Shown here piece by piece: positions 1 to 9,448 of a stretch of DNA of 39,554 nt. Source of the DNA: Ruminococcus sp. (lineage in GTDB: Bacteria > Bacillota > Clostridia > Oscillospirales > Ruminococcaceae); contig SVNP01000023.1 of NCBI GenBank assembly GCA_015066805.1, forward strand, positions 1 through 39,554. The letters are read 5' to 3'. The notes below the pieces were generated by a model, which saw only the letters and a program-made list of their open reading frames with translations, searched no databases and was not told the DNA's origin. The first letter of the stretch is position 1. The number at the start of each line of letters is the position of its first letter. A program made the position numbers and the translations under genes.

Positions 1-41
1 GAATGTCGCCTGTTGAATACCGTCTCTCAACTGCTGCATAA
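1..41 (+). CDS. IS3-family transposase OrfB, C-terminal fragment
   Basis: Only the last 12 residues are inside the window, MSPVEYRLSTAA followed by TAA at 39-41, read from position 3. The stretch SPVEYR is typical of the C-terminus of IS150-type DDE transposases, where it follows the final helix of the integrase core. The rest of the gene, including the catalytic DDE residues, lies outside. The assignment rests on this short motif plus the matching terminal repeat 58 bases downstream. Confidence 0.7.
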   Translation, partial: MSPVEYRLSTAA

Positions 42-45
42 TGCA

Positions 46-80
46 GCAAAGCGACCAAGCCTGCCGCTTAATCGCTTTGC
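46..80 (+). terminator. Hairpin after the transposase gene
   Basis: GCAAAGCGA (46-54) pairs perfectly with TCGCTTTGC (72-80), with an inner AGC/GCT pairing in the loop. A smaller palindrome GCTGCAT-A-ATGCAGC (32-46) overlaps the stop codon just before it. There is no long T run, so termination is plausible but not certain. It sits where IS3 elements end transcription before the terminal repeat. Confidence 0.4.
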
Positions 81-126
81 ACAATGTTTTCTATTATTCT
101 TTGTCTAACTTTTGGGTGTCAGTTCA

Positions 127-486
127 TTACTTCTCAGGTTCTTTTTCTTGTTCCGATTGGGAGTTTTTCCCGTTTTTACTACAATATTTGCCCAGATTGC
201 CGAATATCACCACAAAACAGGCAATTGCAAAGATCAACAGCCAATAAAGATACAATAATCCCAAAGCACTGCCATTAGAATAGCTGTAAGAATCATCCAC
301 CGGGGCAAAACAGATTTTTGCAGCCACAAGTGCCGTCAGTGCCGAAATCAACAGAAACACGGCACTGTGTGCAAGCCATCCACGGAATTTACCCGGCTTG
401 TAGGTGAAAATACCCGCCAGCCCCCACAGAATCGCACTGCCGTAAACAACCAGATACATAGGAATAACATTCCACGCAGCGTTCAT
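127..486 (-). CDS. Small membrane protein, unknown function (gyrA-downstream cluster, third)
   Basis: A 119-residue protein with about three hydrophobic segments (roughly residues 8-26, 38-58 and 75-97) and a charged, Lys/Glu-rich C-terminus. I do not recognise a family. The start is the ATG at 486, preceded by GGGAGGAAAAACA; it overlaps the TGA stop of the gene upstream as ATGA, so the two are translationally coupled. A longer reading frame upstream of this ATG has no support. The stop codon abuts the IS3 end at 126, so the original C-terminus or downstream genes may have been affected by the insertion. Likely the last gene of a gyrB-gyrA transcript. Confidence 0.65.
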   Translation of the reverse strand: MNAAWNVIPMYLVVYGSAILWGLAGIFTYKPGKFRGWLAHSAVFLLISALTALVAAKICFAPVDDSYSYSNGSALGLLYLYWLLIFAIACFVVIFGNLGKYCSKNGKNSQSEQEKEPEK

Positions 487-875
487 TGTTTTTCCTCCCG
501 ATTGAGCATGGTCAAAGCTGCACCGTAGGCATATACGATAATGACAGAAGCGATCACCATGGCAAGGGTGATCCCCAGCCAGAATCCGCCTGCCGCATAT
601 CTGCGGAGGAAGCCGTACCACAGCAGAAGATCCACCGCACAAAAAGCGGACCCCACCAGCAGCGTACTTCGCATATATGTGATCAGATACCCGATGTTAT
701 CGCATTTGCTCTTAAAATCCGCCAGCACAAACATCGCTGCCGCAACCATCAGAAAAATACCGGCGAGAAGCAGTACAAAAAGCTGTCCCCCTACCTTTTG
801 CATGTATTGCAGCAAAAGCCAAAGCAGAGCCTCCGCCGTACAAATGGCACCGATACAGCACAGGATCCGCTTCAT
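483..875 (-). CDS. Small four-helix membrane protein, unknown function (second)
   Basis: A 130-residue protein consisting almost wholly of four hydrophobic segments (about residues 3-22, 30-52, 66-88 and 97-120) with a short charged tail. No family is recognised. Both ends overlap neighbours by four bases (ATGA at 872-875 and 483-486), a sign of a tightly coupled three-gene unit. Such units often encode subunits of one membrane complex, but nothing in the residues points to a substrate or catalytic role. Confidence 0.65.
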   Translation of the reverse strand: MKRILCCIGAICTAEALLWLLLQYMQKVGGQLFVLLLAGIFLMVAAAMFVLADFKSKCDNIGYLITYMRSTLLVGSAFCAVDLLLWYGFLRRYAAGGFWLGITLAMVIASVIIVYAYGAALTMLNREEKQ

Positions 876-1339
876 GAAGGGGTTTCCTCTTCAGAAGATG
901 CTTGACGACTGATGCGGTTACGCAGATAAAAGGAATCGGCAAAGGCAAACAGCAGCAGCACCACACCGTTTATGGTCAATCTGGCACTGTAAAGAGATAT
1001 GGTCTGCAGCAGCGGGTTTTCCCCTGTCTGGGAAAGATCAGGGTACCGCACCAGCATGATCACCGTTACAACAACACCCATGAGAAAGGGTGTAAGAATC
1101 GTAGCAAAAAACACGCCCCTGCGGGAAAGTCCCGTTTCTTCCTCCAGTTGGATGCCATGGTAAAGCATGGCGGTAAAAATGGCAGAGATACCGCAAAGGA
1201 ACATATTCAGCTCTAAAAAGCTGTAAATGGCCCATATTGCGATCTGTACAAAGAGGCTTCCCAGCAGCAGCACCGAAAACCGTTTGACAGATTGCAGGAT
1301 CTTTGTCACATCCAGTTGTTTTTTCTGTGTCTGCTCCAT
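872..1339 (-). CDS. Small membrane protein, unknown function (first after gyrA)
   Basis: A 155-residue protein with a short charged N-terminus, four likely membrane helices and a charged C-terminus. The start chosen is ATG at 1339, because GGAGG lies eight bases upstream (about 1348-1352); a TTG at 1354 in the same frame overlaps that ribosome site and is unlikely. It follows the gyrA stop by only 32 bases with no visible terminator, so it is probably read from the gyrase transcript. Its stop overlaps the next gene as ATGA. Function unknown. Confidence 0.65.
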   Translation of the reverse strand: MEQTQKKQLDVTKILQSVKRFSVLLLGSLFVQIAIWAIYSFLELNMFLCGISAIFTAMLYHGIQLEEETGLSRRGVFFATILTPFLMGVVVTVIMLVRYPDLSQTGENPLLQTISLYSARLTINGVVLLLFAFADSFYLRNRISRQASSEEETPS

Positions 1340-1371
1340 ATGGGAAGCCTCCAATTATGATTCATTGAGAA

Positions 1372-4077
1372 TTATTCTTCGGCAATGTCCTCGTCATCTT
1401 CCTCGGGGGCATCTTCCTCCTGCTCATCCTCCGGCTCGGTCACTTCTTCAATGACCTCAGCAGCGGCTTCTGCATTGGCTTCTGCCTCCTGTGCTGCCAG
1501 ATCGGCCTCGGAAAGCTGTTCCACCTCGGAAAGCTCTGCTTCGTCGTCATGCTCGGCACGGGTGAATGCCACCACCTTGCCGTTTTCAGCTACACGCATG
1601 ACTCTGACACCCTTGGCAATTCTGCCGAATACACGCACATCATTGGCACGGATGCGGATAATGATGCCATCATCGGAGATGAGGATGATATCATCGGTAT
1701 CATCCACTACCTTAATGCCGCAGACTGCACCACGTTCTTCATCGGGCTTGTAGTTGGTCAGGCCATAGCCGCCACGGTTCTGCAAACGGTAGCTTTCGAT
1801 CTCACAGCGTTTGCCAAAGCCCTTTTCGGTTACCGTCAGCAGGGTAGCACCCTCACGCACTCTTGCCATGGAAACCACATAGTCATCTCCACGCAGCTTA
1901 ATGGCACGCACACCATGGGCACTTCTGCCCTGGGGACGGACACAGGTTTCATCCAGACGAATGGCCATGCCGTTATGGGTTGCCACAAAGAGCTGATCAT
2001 GACCGTTGGTCATGCGTACACCGGCGATTTCATCGCCTTCATCCAGACGAATGGCAATGATGCCGTTTTTGCGGACATTCTTATAGGCAGGCAGAGCAGT
2101 ACGCTTGATCTTGCCGTTTTTGGTCACCATGGTGATAAAGCTGTCATCGTCAAACTCGCTGACCTTCATCATGGCGGCGACCTTTTCACCCTCAGCCAGC
2201 GGCAGAATATTTACGATATTGGTGCCTCTGGAGTCCTTACCGCCCATGGAGATCTCAAAGCAGCGGAGATCGAACATAATACCGCGGTTGGTGAAGAACA
2301 GTACATGGTCATGGCTGGAAGCCACAAACATCTCGGTAGCAAAATCCTCTTCCTTGCGCTTCATGCCGATGACACCCTTACCGCCTCTGCGCTGGGTCTT
2401 GTACACAGACATGGGCACACGCTTGATATAGCCGCAGTTGGTATAGGTAACCACGCAGTCCTCAACGGGAATCAGATCTTCGATATCCATTTCACCGCTG
2501 ATGTTTTCGATCTCGGTGCGGCGTTCATCACCAAACTTTTTGCGGATCTCTTCCAGATCCTCACGGATGATATTCAGCACACGGTACTCATTGGCAAGAA
2601 TATCCCGCAGATCATTGATCTTATCGCATAAAGCGATCATTTCATTGAGGATCTTATCCTTTTCCAGACCGGTCAACTGGCCCAGACGCATTGCCACAAT
2701 GGCATCTGCCTGTGCCTCGGAAAGACCTACGGAAGGATACATCACTTCTTCCGTATCCACACCTGCTTCTTCGGCAGAAACGATCATGGCACGGCGGTAG
2801 GTTTCCTGGGAAAGTATGCTTGTCAGGTCGATCTTTGCAAAACGATCCATCAGACGCTGCTTACCTTCCGGCACGTTTTTGGAGCTGCGGAGGATCTCCA
2901 CCACTTCGTCGATGAAATCCAGCGCAACCACAAAGCCCTGCAGGATATGTGCGCGCTCTCTTGCCTTACGCAGATCATATCTGCAGGCACGGCGTACCAC
3001 GTCCTTCTGGAAGGAAAGGTACTCCTCCAGAATCTGGCGCAGGGTAAGCTCCTTGGGCTCACCATTGACCAGTGCCAGCATAATGACACCATAGGTATCC
3101 TGAAGCTGGGTGTAGCGGTACAAACGGTTCAGCACCAGATTGGGGTTGGCATCCTTTTTCAGCTCAATGCAGATCCGCAGACCCTCACGGCCGGATTCAT
3201 CACGGACATCGTGAATGCCATCCACACGTTTTTCCTTGGCAAGATCGGCAATGGCCTTGATCAGCTCTGCCTTATTTACCATATAGGGGAGCTCATGCAC
3301 CAGAATGCACTGGCGGTTTTTGATCTCCGTAATCTCGGTTTTGGAACGGACAGTCAGCTTGGCACGGCCGGTAGCATATGCGGCACGGATGCCTGCTCTG
3401 CCCATGATAATGCCGCCTGTGGGAAAATCGGGACCCTTGATAAAGGTCATCAGCTCCTCCAGCGAAGCATCGGGGTGATCCATCAGGTAGCAAAGACCGT
3501 CAACAACCTCACCCAGATTATGGGGCGGAATGTGAGAAGCCATACCAACGGCAATACCCTCGGAGCCGTTTACCAGCAGACAGGGGAACCGAGAAGGCAG
3601 AACCACAGGCTCTTTCAGACGGTCATCATAGTTGGATTGAAAATCTACCGTATCCTTCTGGATATCGGTGAGCATGCTGACAGCGATCTTTGCCATTTTT
3701 GCTTCGGTATAACGGTAGGCGGCAGGGGGGTCGCCATCCACGGAACCGAAGTTTCCGTGACCATCCACCAGACAGTAACGCATCGAAAAGCTCTGGGCAA
3801 GACGCACCAATGCCATATACACGGAAGCATCACCGTGGGGGTGATATTCACCCAGCACGGTACCTACGATATCGGCGCACTTACGATAAGGTTTTTCGGG
3901 TGTCAGACCCTTTTCATGAAGGGTATACAAAATGCGGCGATGCACCGGCTTCAGACCATCTCGTACATCGGGCAATGCACGGGAGGTAATAACCGACATG
4001 GAATATGCAATAAAGGAAGACCGCATTTCTTTTTCAATATCCCGCTGGATCAGCGTGGATTTACTGGTATCAAACAA
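1372..4077 (-). CDS. gyrA: DNA gyrase subunit A
   Basis: The breakage-reunion subunit of type IIA topoisomerase, which makes the double-strand gate and, with GyrB, introduces negative supercoils. It has 901 residues. The winged-helix/tower region is followed by a C-terminal beta-pinwheel with a canonical GyrA box QRRGGKG near residue 560. The catalytic tyrosine is Tyr123 in AAYRYTE. In the quinolone pocket the motif is HPHGDASVYM, so the positions equal to E. coli Ser83 and Asp87 are Ala84 and Met88. The last 60 or so residues are a strongly acidic Glu/Asp/Ala tail. The start is a TTG at 4077 with AAAGGGG nine bases upstream. It is third after gyrB, behind two membrane-protein genes. Confidence 0.97.
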   Translation of the reverse strand: MFDTSKSTLIQRDIEKEMRSSFIAYSMSVITSRALPDVRDGLKPVHRRILYTLHEKGLTPEKPYRKCADIVGTVLGEYHPHGDASVYMALVRLAQSFSMRYCLVDGHGNFGSVDGDPPAAYRYTEAKMAKIAVSMLTDIQKDTVDFQSNYDDRLKEPVVLPSRFPCLLVNGSEGIAVGMASHIPPHNLGEVVDGLCYLMDHPDASLEELMTFIKGPDFPTGGIIMGRAGIRAAYATGRAKLTVRSKTEITEIKNRQCILVHELPYMVNKAELIKAIADLAKEKRVDGIHDVRDESGREGLRICIELKKDANPNLVLNRLYRYTQLQDTYGVIMLALVNGEPKELTLRQILEEYLSFQKDVVRRACRYDLRKARERAHILQGFVVALDFIDEVVEILRSSKNVPEGKQRLMDRFAKIDLTSILSQETYRRAMIVSAEEAGVDTEEVMYPSVGLSEAQADAIVAMRLGQLTGLEKDKILNEMIALCDKINDLRDILANEYRVLNIIREDLEEIRKKFGDERRTEIENISGEMDIEDLIPVEDCVVTYTNCGYIKRVPMSVYKTQRRGGKGVIGMKRKEEDFATEMFVASSHDHVLFFTNRGIMFDLRCFEISMGGKDSRGTNIVNILPLAEGEKVAAMMKVSEFDDDSFITMVTKNGKIKRTALPAYKNVRKNGIIAIRLDEGDEIAGVRMTNGHDQLFVATHNGMAIRLDETCVRPQGRSAHGVRAIKLRGDDYVVSMARVREGATLLTVTEKGFGKRCEIESYRLQNRGGYGLTNYKPDEERGAVCGIKVVDDTDDIILISDDGIIIRIRANDVRVFGRIAKGVRVMRVAENGKVVAFTRAEHDDEAELSEVEQLSEADLAAQEAEANAEAAAEVIEEVTEPEDEQEEDAPEEDDEDIAEE

Positions 4078-4098
4078 ACGATCAGGCCCCTTTCCGTT

Positions 4099-4818
4099 TT
4101 ATTGTTTCATGGGATGAAACCGTTCACCCAGACTATCGGTAAAAATACAGCGCAGACGGATCAGTTCATCCTCGTTAAATGCCTCTTTCGGTACCACATA
4201 GAACATCTGCTTGACCAGATATACCATAAAATACTCGCTGTACTCAATCACCTTTACATTTTTGTGAAATTGAATCACAGTAGGCTCGATCTTATCACTC
4301 TGCGGTGCAGCGGTTTCTTCCCCTTCAAACAGAGGACGAAAACCGTTGGATTCTTCGGATTCCACAGGATTTTCAGCAGTTGCTTCTTCTTCCTTGGGGT
4401 TTTCCGCAGCATAGATATCATCTGCCAGGGTGGAAACCGCCTTTTGCTCCTTTGCAGTGGGCAAAGAGGGCATATCCTCGGTAGAAATGGTCATGCTGTT
4501 TTCGTAAAAGCAGACATGATAGGTATCGTTTTCCAGCTCCTGCAGGGAATCAAACAGGTTTTTGCGGATCTTTCTTGGGTTAAACCACAAAATGGCGATC
4601 ATAGCGGCGCAGACCACCAGCAAAGCCATTGCCAGATAATTAGAGGGATTCTGGGTAACGGAATCCAGATACACCAGAGCCACCGCACCCAGCACGGCAG
4701 TCAGCAGCCAGTTGCGAGGATACACAAACCGCTTCTGGAAGGCAATAAAGGCTTTTTTGAACAGCTCCAGCCGGATATGGTAGGAGCGTTCCACCATAGG
4801 TTCTCTTTCGGGATTCAT
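4099..4818 (-). CDS. YcxB-like membrane protein between gyrB and gyrA
   Basis: A 239-residue protein with two adjacent membrane helices (about residues 38-54 and 62-80), then a cytoplasmic part containing an acidic Glu/Ala-rich linker and a short C-terminal fold (VVPKEAF..ED..RLR..F). This arrangement, two helices followed by a PH-like beta region ending in a (V/I)PK.(A/S)F motif, matches the YcxB-like family. The start is ATG at 4818 with AGAGGA ten bases upstream; a TTG one codon earlier is less likely. It is 21 bases before gyrA and 15 bases after the related gene upstream. Its role is unknown. Confidence 0.7.
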   Translation of the reverse strand: MNPEREPMVERSYHIRLELFKKAFIAFQKRFVYPRNWLLTAVLGAVALVYLDSVTQNPSNYLAMALLVVCAAMIAILWFNPRKIRKNLFDSLQELENDTYHVCFYENSMTISTEDMPSLPTAKEQKAVSTLADDIYAAENPKEEEATAENPVESEESNGFRPLFEGEETAAPQSDKIEPTVIQFHKNVKVIEYSEYFMVYLVKQMFYVVPKEAFNEDELIRLRCIFTDSLGERFHPMKQ

Positions 4819-4833
4819 CAAAAGCTCATCCTC

Positions 4834-5649
4834 TCATTCGCAGTCGCAGTCAAAATCGTCGCAGTCGTCACAATCGCAGTCGGAATCATCACAGCCGCAA
4901 TCGCAGTCTTCCACAGCAGCATCCTCAAGGAGCTCATCGGGAAAATCGTCCTCATCCACATCGGCTGCCTGTGCATTTTTGCGCTTGAAGCCGTAATACT
5001 GCTCTCTTTCATCCTTATGGGAGCTTGCAACAGCCTCCAGCAGCTCCTCATCATCTTCATCCACAAGATGGGTCATTTCCAGCGTTGCATAGCCCTTGGA
5101 GCAGCGTTCTTTTGCAAATGTCTGCAAATTCTCCAGCTCCTCCTCGGTACGGTCACGCTTGGGAATGTACAAAAACAGGTTGCTGATCTTGCCATCCGCA
5201 AACAGAAAACCTCTCTGATTCTCGTACGCCATCATGTTGGATGTTTTAAGGATCACGGCATTATCTTCGTTTTCTTCGGCATCCTCATCTACCATTTCAC
5301 CAAAGGCTTCATCGGAATCGTACTGTTCTTCCACAGAAATGAAATGCTCACTGAAGGTAACGACCTGCTTTTCACCCATCATCAGACGGTTGGTAGCAAT
5401 GAACTTACGGTTGGAATCTACCTTGATATAGGCGATACCCACCAGAACACATCCTGCTGCGTAGAACAAAAAGGAGATATTCCGCAGCACGATCAGCAGA
5501 ACAATACAGACCACCGCAAGCACAATACAGGTGATCAGTGCGATTTTTCTGTCCTTGCGCTCTGCCTCCAGGTGGATGCGATACACATCTTCATAGTCTT
5601 TATCTTCGGGGGCGTTTTCCAGTGTAAACAAAACTTCATCTTTTGCCAT
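4834..5649 (-). CDS. YcxB-like membrane protein with Cys/Asp-rich tail
   Basis: A 271-residue protein with an acidic N-terminus, two membrane helices (about residues 38-55 and 58-76), a mixed soluble part with the motif LYIPKRD, and a remarkable C-terminus. The last 24 residues are nearly all Cys and Asp (8 Cys, 12 Asp, alternating CDC patterns). The helix pair and PKRD motif resemble the next gene, so the two may be paralogues of the YcxB-like type. The start is ATG at 5649 with GGAG eleven bases upstream. It begins 23 bases after the gyrB stop. The tail suggests metal binding or a disordered acidic extension, but this is inference. Confidence 0.65.
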   Translation of the reverse strand: MAKDEVLFTLENAPEDKDYEDVYRIHLEAERKDRKIALITCIVLAVVCIVLLIVLRNISFLFYAAGCVLVGIAYIKVDSNRKFIATNRLMMGEKQVVTFSEHFISVEEQYDSDEAFGEMVDEDAEENEDNAVILKTSNMMAYENQRGFLFADGKISNLFLYIPKRDRTEEELENLQTFAKERCSKGYATLEMTHLVDEDDEELLEAVASSHKDEREQYYGFKRKNAQAADVDEDDFPDELLEDAAVEDCDCGCDDSDCDCDDCDDFDCDCE

Positions 5650-5672
5650 AGCTGATTGCACTCCGTTTCCGA

Positions 5673-7667
<1,995 letters not shown>

Positions 7668-7700
7668 TCAAACTATATATATCCAATAGGAAAAATGCTG

Positions 7701-7961
7701 TTAAAACATCGTATTTGCGCGTTTTTTCAAGGTCGCCACAGAAATGGGCGAAATATAAGCCTTTTCGGTACCGTCTTCGGGATCAAAGCAGACCACAAAG
7801 CTCTTGGGCATTTCCTGAGAGACATTGACCACGCAGCCTGCCTGCTCCAGCCGTTCCAGATATGCTCTGGTATCCTTGCCGATGGTGGTGTTTTCCAGAT
7901 CAAAAATACCCATTACGGTACTGTCATAAACCGAAATATCTTCACCAAGATGAATATACAT
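7701..7961 (-). CDS. remB: DUF370 family protein, RemB (YaaB)-like
   Basis: An 86-residue protein of the extracellular-matrix-regulator RemA/RemB family (DUF370). The opening MYIHLGEDISV and the later phrase ISPISVATLKKR are typical. RemA is a DNA-binding regulator of biofilm and osmoprotection genes in Bacillus; RemB is its relative encoded between recF and gyrB, exactly as here. The start is ATG at 7961 with GGAG seven bases upstream; longer frames reach into recF. Only four bases separate it from the recF stop, so the two are coupled. Confidence 0.88.
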   Translation of the reverse strand: MYIHLGEDISVYDSTVMGIFDLENTTIGKDTRAYLERLEQAGCVVNVSQEMPKSFVVCFDPEDGTEKAYISPISVATLKKRANTMF

Positions 7962-7965
7962 GGTA

Positions 7966-9126
7966 CTACTCCGTTTTCCTGTTTTCGGCTTGCTGCTGTT
8001 CCTGCCGCAGCAAACCGTTTTCCATATAAAACACAGCACGGTGGGAAGGGTCTGCGTTCTGCTCACAAAGGTTTTCGCCGTTGCAGGCAGTCAAAAAGAC
8101 CTGCATATCCCGCACGGTATCATACACCAGATTTCTTCTGCCGGCATCCAGCTCACCCATTACATCATCCAGCAGGATGACGGGAGTTTCCTCTTTTTTC
8201 TCATAAAAAACCGAAGCCTGCGCAAGTTTTAGCACCAAAGCGGTACTTTTCTGCTGCCCCTGTGAGCCGTAATCCTTTACCGAAAGGCCGTTGATCCTGC
8301 AAAGAAAGTCATCTCTGCCGGCACCCTTTGCGGTAAAGCCCAGCCGCACATCATCCCGCACGGATTTTTGCAGCGCATCCCGATAATACTCCTGCATTTC
8401 ACGGGTAGGCTCTTCGGGGATCTCGGAGCTGCGGAACAGATTGGAACGGTAAGAAACCGTCAGCTTTTCGGCATCTCCCGTGATTCTTCCGTAAAGGGCG
8501 GCACAAACTTTGGAAAGCCGCTTGATATAGGCATTCCGCATACAGGTCAGCATACTGCCGTAGGCCGCAAGCTGCACATCCCAATCCGAAAGATCCTGCA
8601 CAGAAACACAGCCTGCGCTGACCTGCTTCAGCATGGCATTGCGCTGGGCAGTCAGTTGTTCAAAGCGGCGGTAGCAGCCAAGCATGGCGGGATTCAACTG
8701 GGAGCCGCAAAGATCCATAAAGGCACGGCGTTTTTCGGGGCCGCCACGGATCAGCTCTCTGTCATCGGGTGAAAAAATTACGCACTGAAAAGCAGAAAAC
8801 AGCTTGCTTGTACCCTGCACAGGTACACGGTTCAGCCAGATCTTCCGCTGTCTGCCCTCCCGCTGCATCCGTATCAGAATCTCCTGTTCTCTGCGGCGGT
8901 CGGAAAATCGCAGCTTCAGCTCCATCAAAGGCTGCTGCAACCCGATATAATCCCATTCCTTTGCACCGCGGAAGCTGCGGCAGCCGGTACATGCCCAGAT
9001 AGACTCCAGCAAATTGGTTTTGCCCTGGGCATTGTTGCCCAGAATCAGGTTCAGATCGGTATGGGGCAGTATCTTCACCTGCTGCAGGTTACGAAAATGA
9101 CTGACCTCCAAGGCGGTAACACGCAT
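7966..9126 (-). CDS. recF: DNA replication and repair protein RecF
   Basis: An SMC-like ATPase that helps load RecA at gaps with RecO and RecR. The protein has 386 residues. The N-terminus carries HFRNL and a Walker A motif GNNAQGKT at residues 30-37; the signature region with YGSQGQQKS and the Walker B stretch VILLDDVMGELD lie near the C-terminus, as in the family. The start is ATG at 9126 with AAAGG upstream. It lies in the conserved rlbA-recF-remB order, with a 39-base gap after rlbA. Confidence 0.96.
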   Translation of the reverse strand: MRVTALEVSHFRNLQQVKILPHTDLNLILGNNAQGKTNLLESIWACTGCRSFRGAKEWDYIGLQQPLMELKLRFSDRRREQEILIRMQREGRQRKIWLNRVPVQGTSKLFSAFQCVIFSPDDRELIRGGPEKRRAFMDLCGSQLNPAMLGCYRRFEQLTAQRNAMLKQVSAGCVSVQDLSDWDVQLAAYGSMLTCMRNAYIKRLSKVCAALYGRITGDAEKLTVSYRSNLFRSSEIPEEPTREMQEYYRDALQKSVRDDVRLGFTAKGAGRDDFLCRINGLSVKDYGSQGQQKSTALVLKLAQASVFYEKKEETPVILLDDVMGELDAGRRNLVYDTVRDMQVFLTACNGENLCEQNADPSHRAVFYMENGLLRQEQQQAENRKTE

Positions 9127-9165
9127 AAATTCTCATACCTTTCCCGCAATCTACGGGGGATCCGT

Positions 9166-9405
9166 TCAGGCTTCCTCTTCCACGGGAGCAATGACCTTTA
9201 CTTTGAAATGCTCCACTTCAACCACATCACCGTTGCGGATCTTTTTGCCCCGCATGGTACAGGTCTCGCCGTTTACGGAAACGGCTCCCCCTTGGATCAG
9301 CTCCTTGGCAAAGCCGCCGGTATCAGTCAGGCCTGCAAGCTTCATCAGTTGTTCCAGCTTGATAAAGGGGGTTCTGATTTCTGTTACAATTTCTTCTGTT
9401 TTCAT
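9166..9405 (-). CDS. rlbA: S4-domain RNA-binding protein YaaA/RlbA
   Basis: A 79-residue S4-like protein: [25 protein letters not shown], followed by GAVSVNGE and [12 protein letters not shown], covers a complete S4 fold that binds structured RNA. In Bacillus the equivalent YaaA/RlbA sits between dnaN and recF and has been linked to large ribosomal subunit maturation. The start is ATG at 9405, with GAGG six bases upstream; the longer frame runs back into dnaN and has no ribosome site. The gap after the dnaN stop is 43 bases. Confidence 0.9.
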   Translation of the reverse strand: MKTEEIVTEIRTPFIKLEQLMKLAGLTDTGGFAKELIQGGAVSVNGETCTMRGKKIRNGDVVEVEHFKVKVIAPVEEEA

Positions 9406-9448
9406 AAAGAACCTCAAATTCTTGGTTATAGGCAATGAAAAAATCGGA

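Larger units (their letters stand above)
1..126 (+). mobile_element. IS3-family insertion sequence, 3' end (partial)
   Basis: This is the right-hand end of an insertion sequence that extends beyond the window. It holds the last codons of an OrfB-type transposase (3-41), a hairpin (46-80) and a terminal repeat (99-126). Read inward, the repeat begins TGAACTGACACCCAAAAG and continues GTTAGACA, which resembles the ends of IS150-group IS3 elements; the outer tip is CA, as expected for IS3. The tip lies directly against the TAA stop of the neighbouring minus-strand gene (127-129). The target duplication cannot be checked because the other end is missing. Confidence 0.8.

Noticed and set aside
2947-5655. 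A 902-codon plus-strand open frame antisense to gyrA and the YcxB-like genes
   Set aside because: It crosses three real genes on the other strand, has no domain-like sequence, is rich in His, Gln and Cys, and lacks a sensible ribosome site. It is a side effect of codon bias in the true genes.
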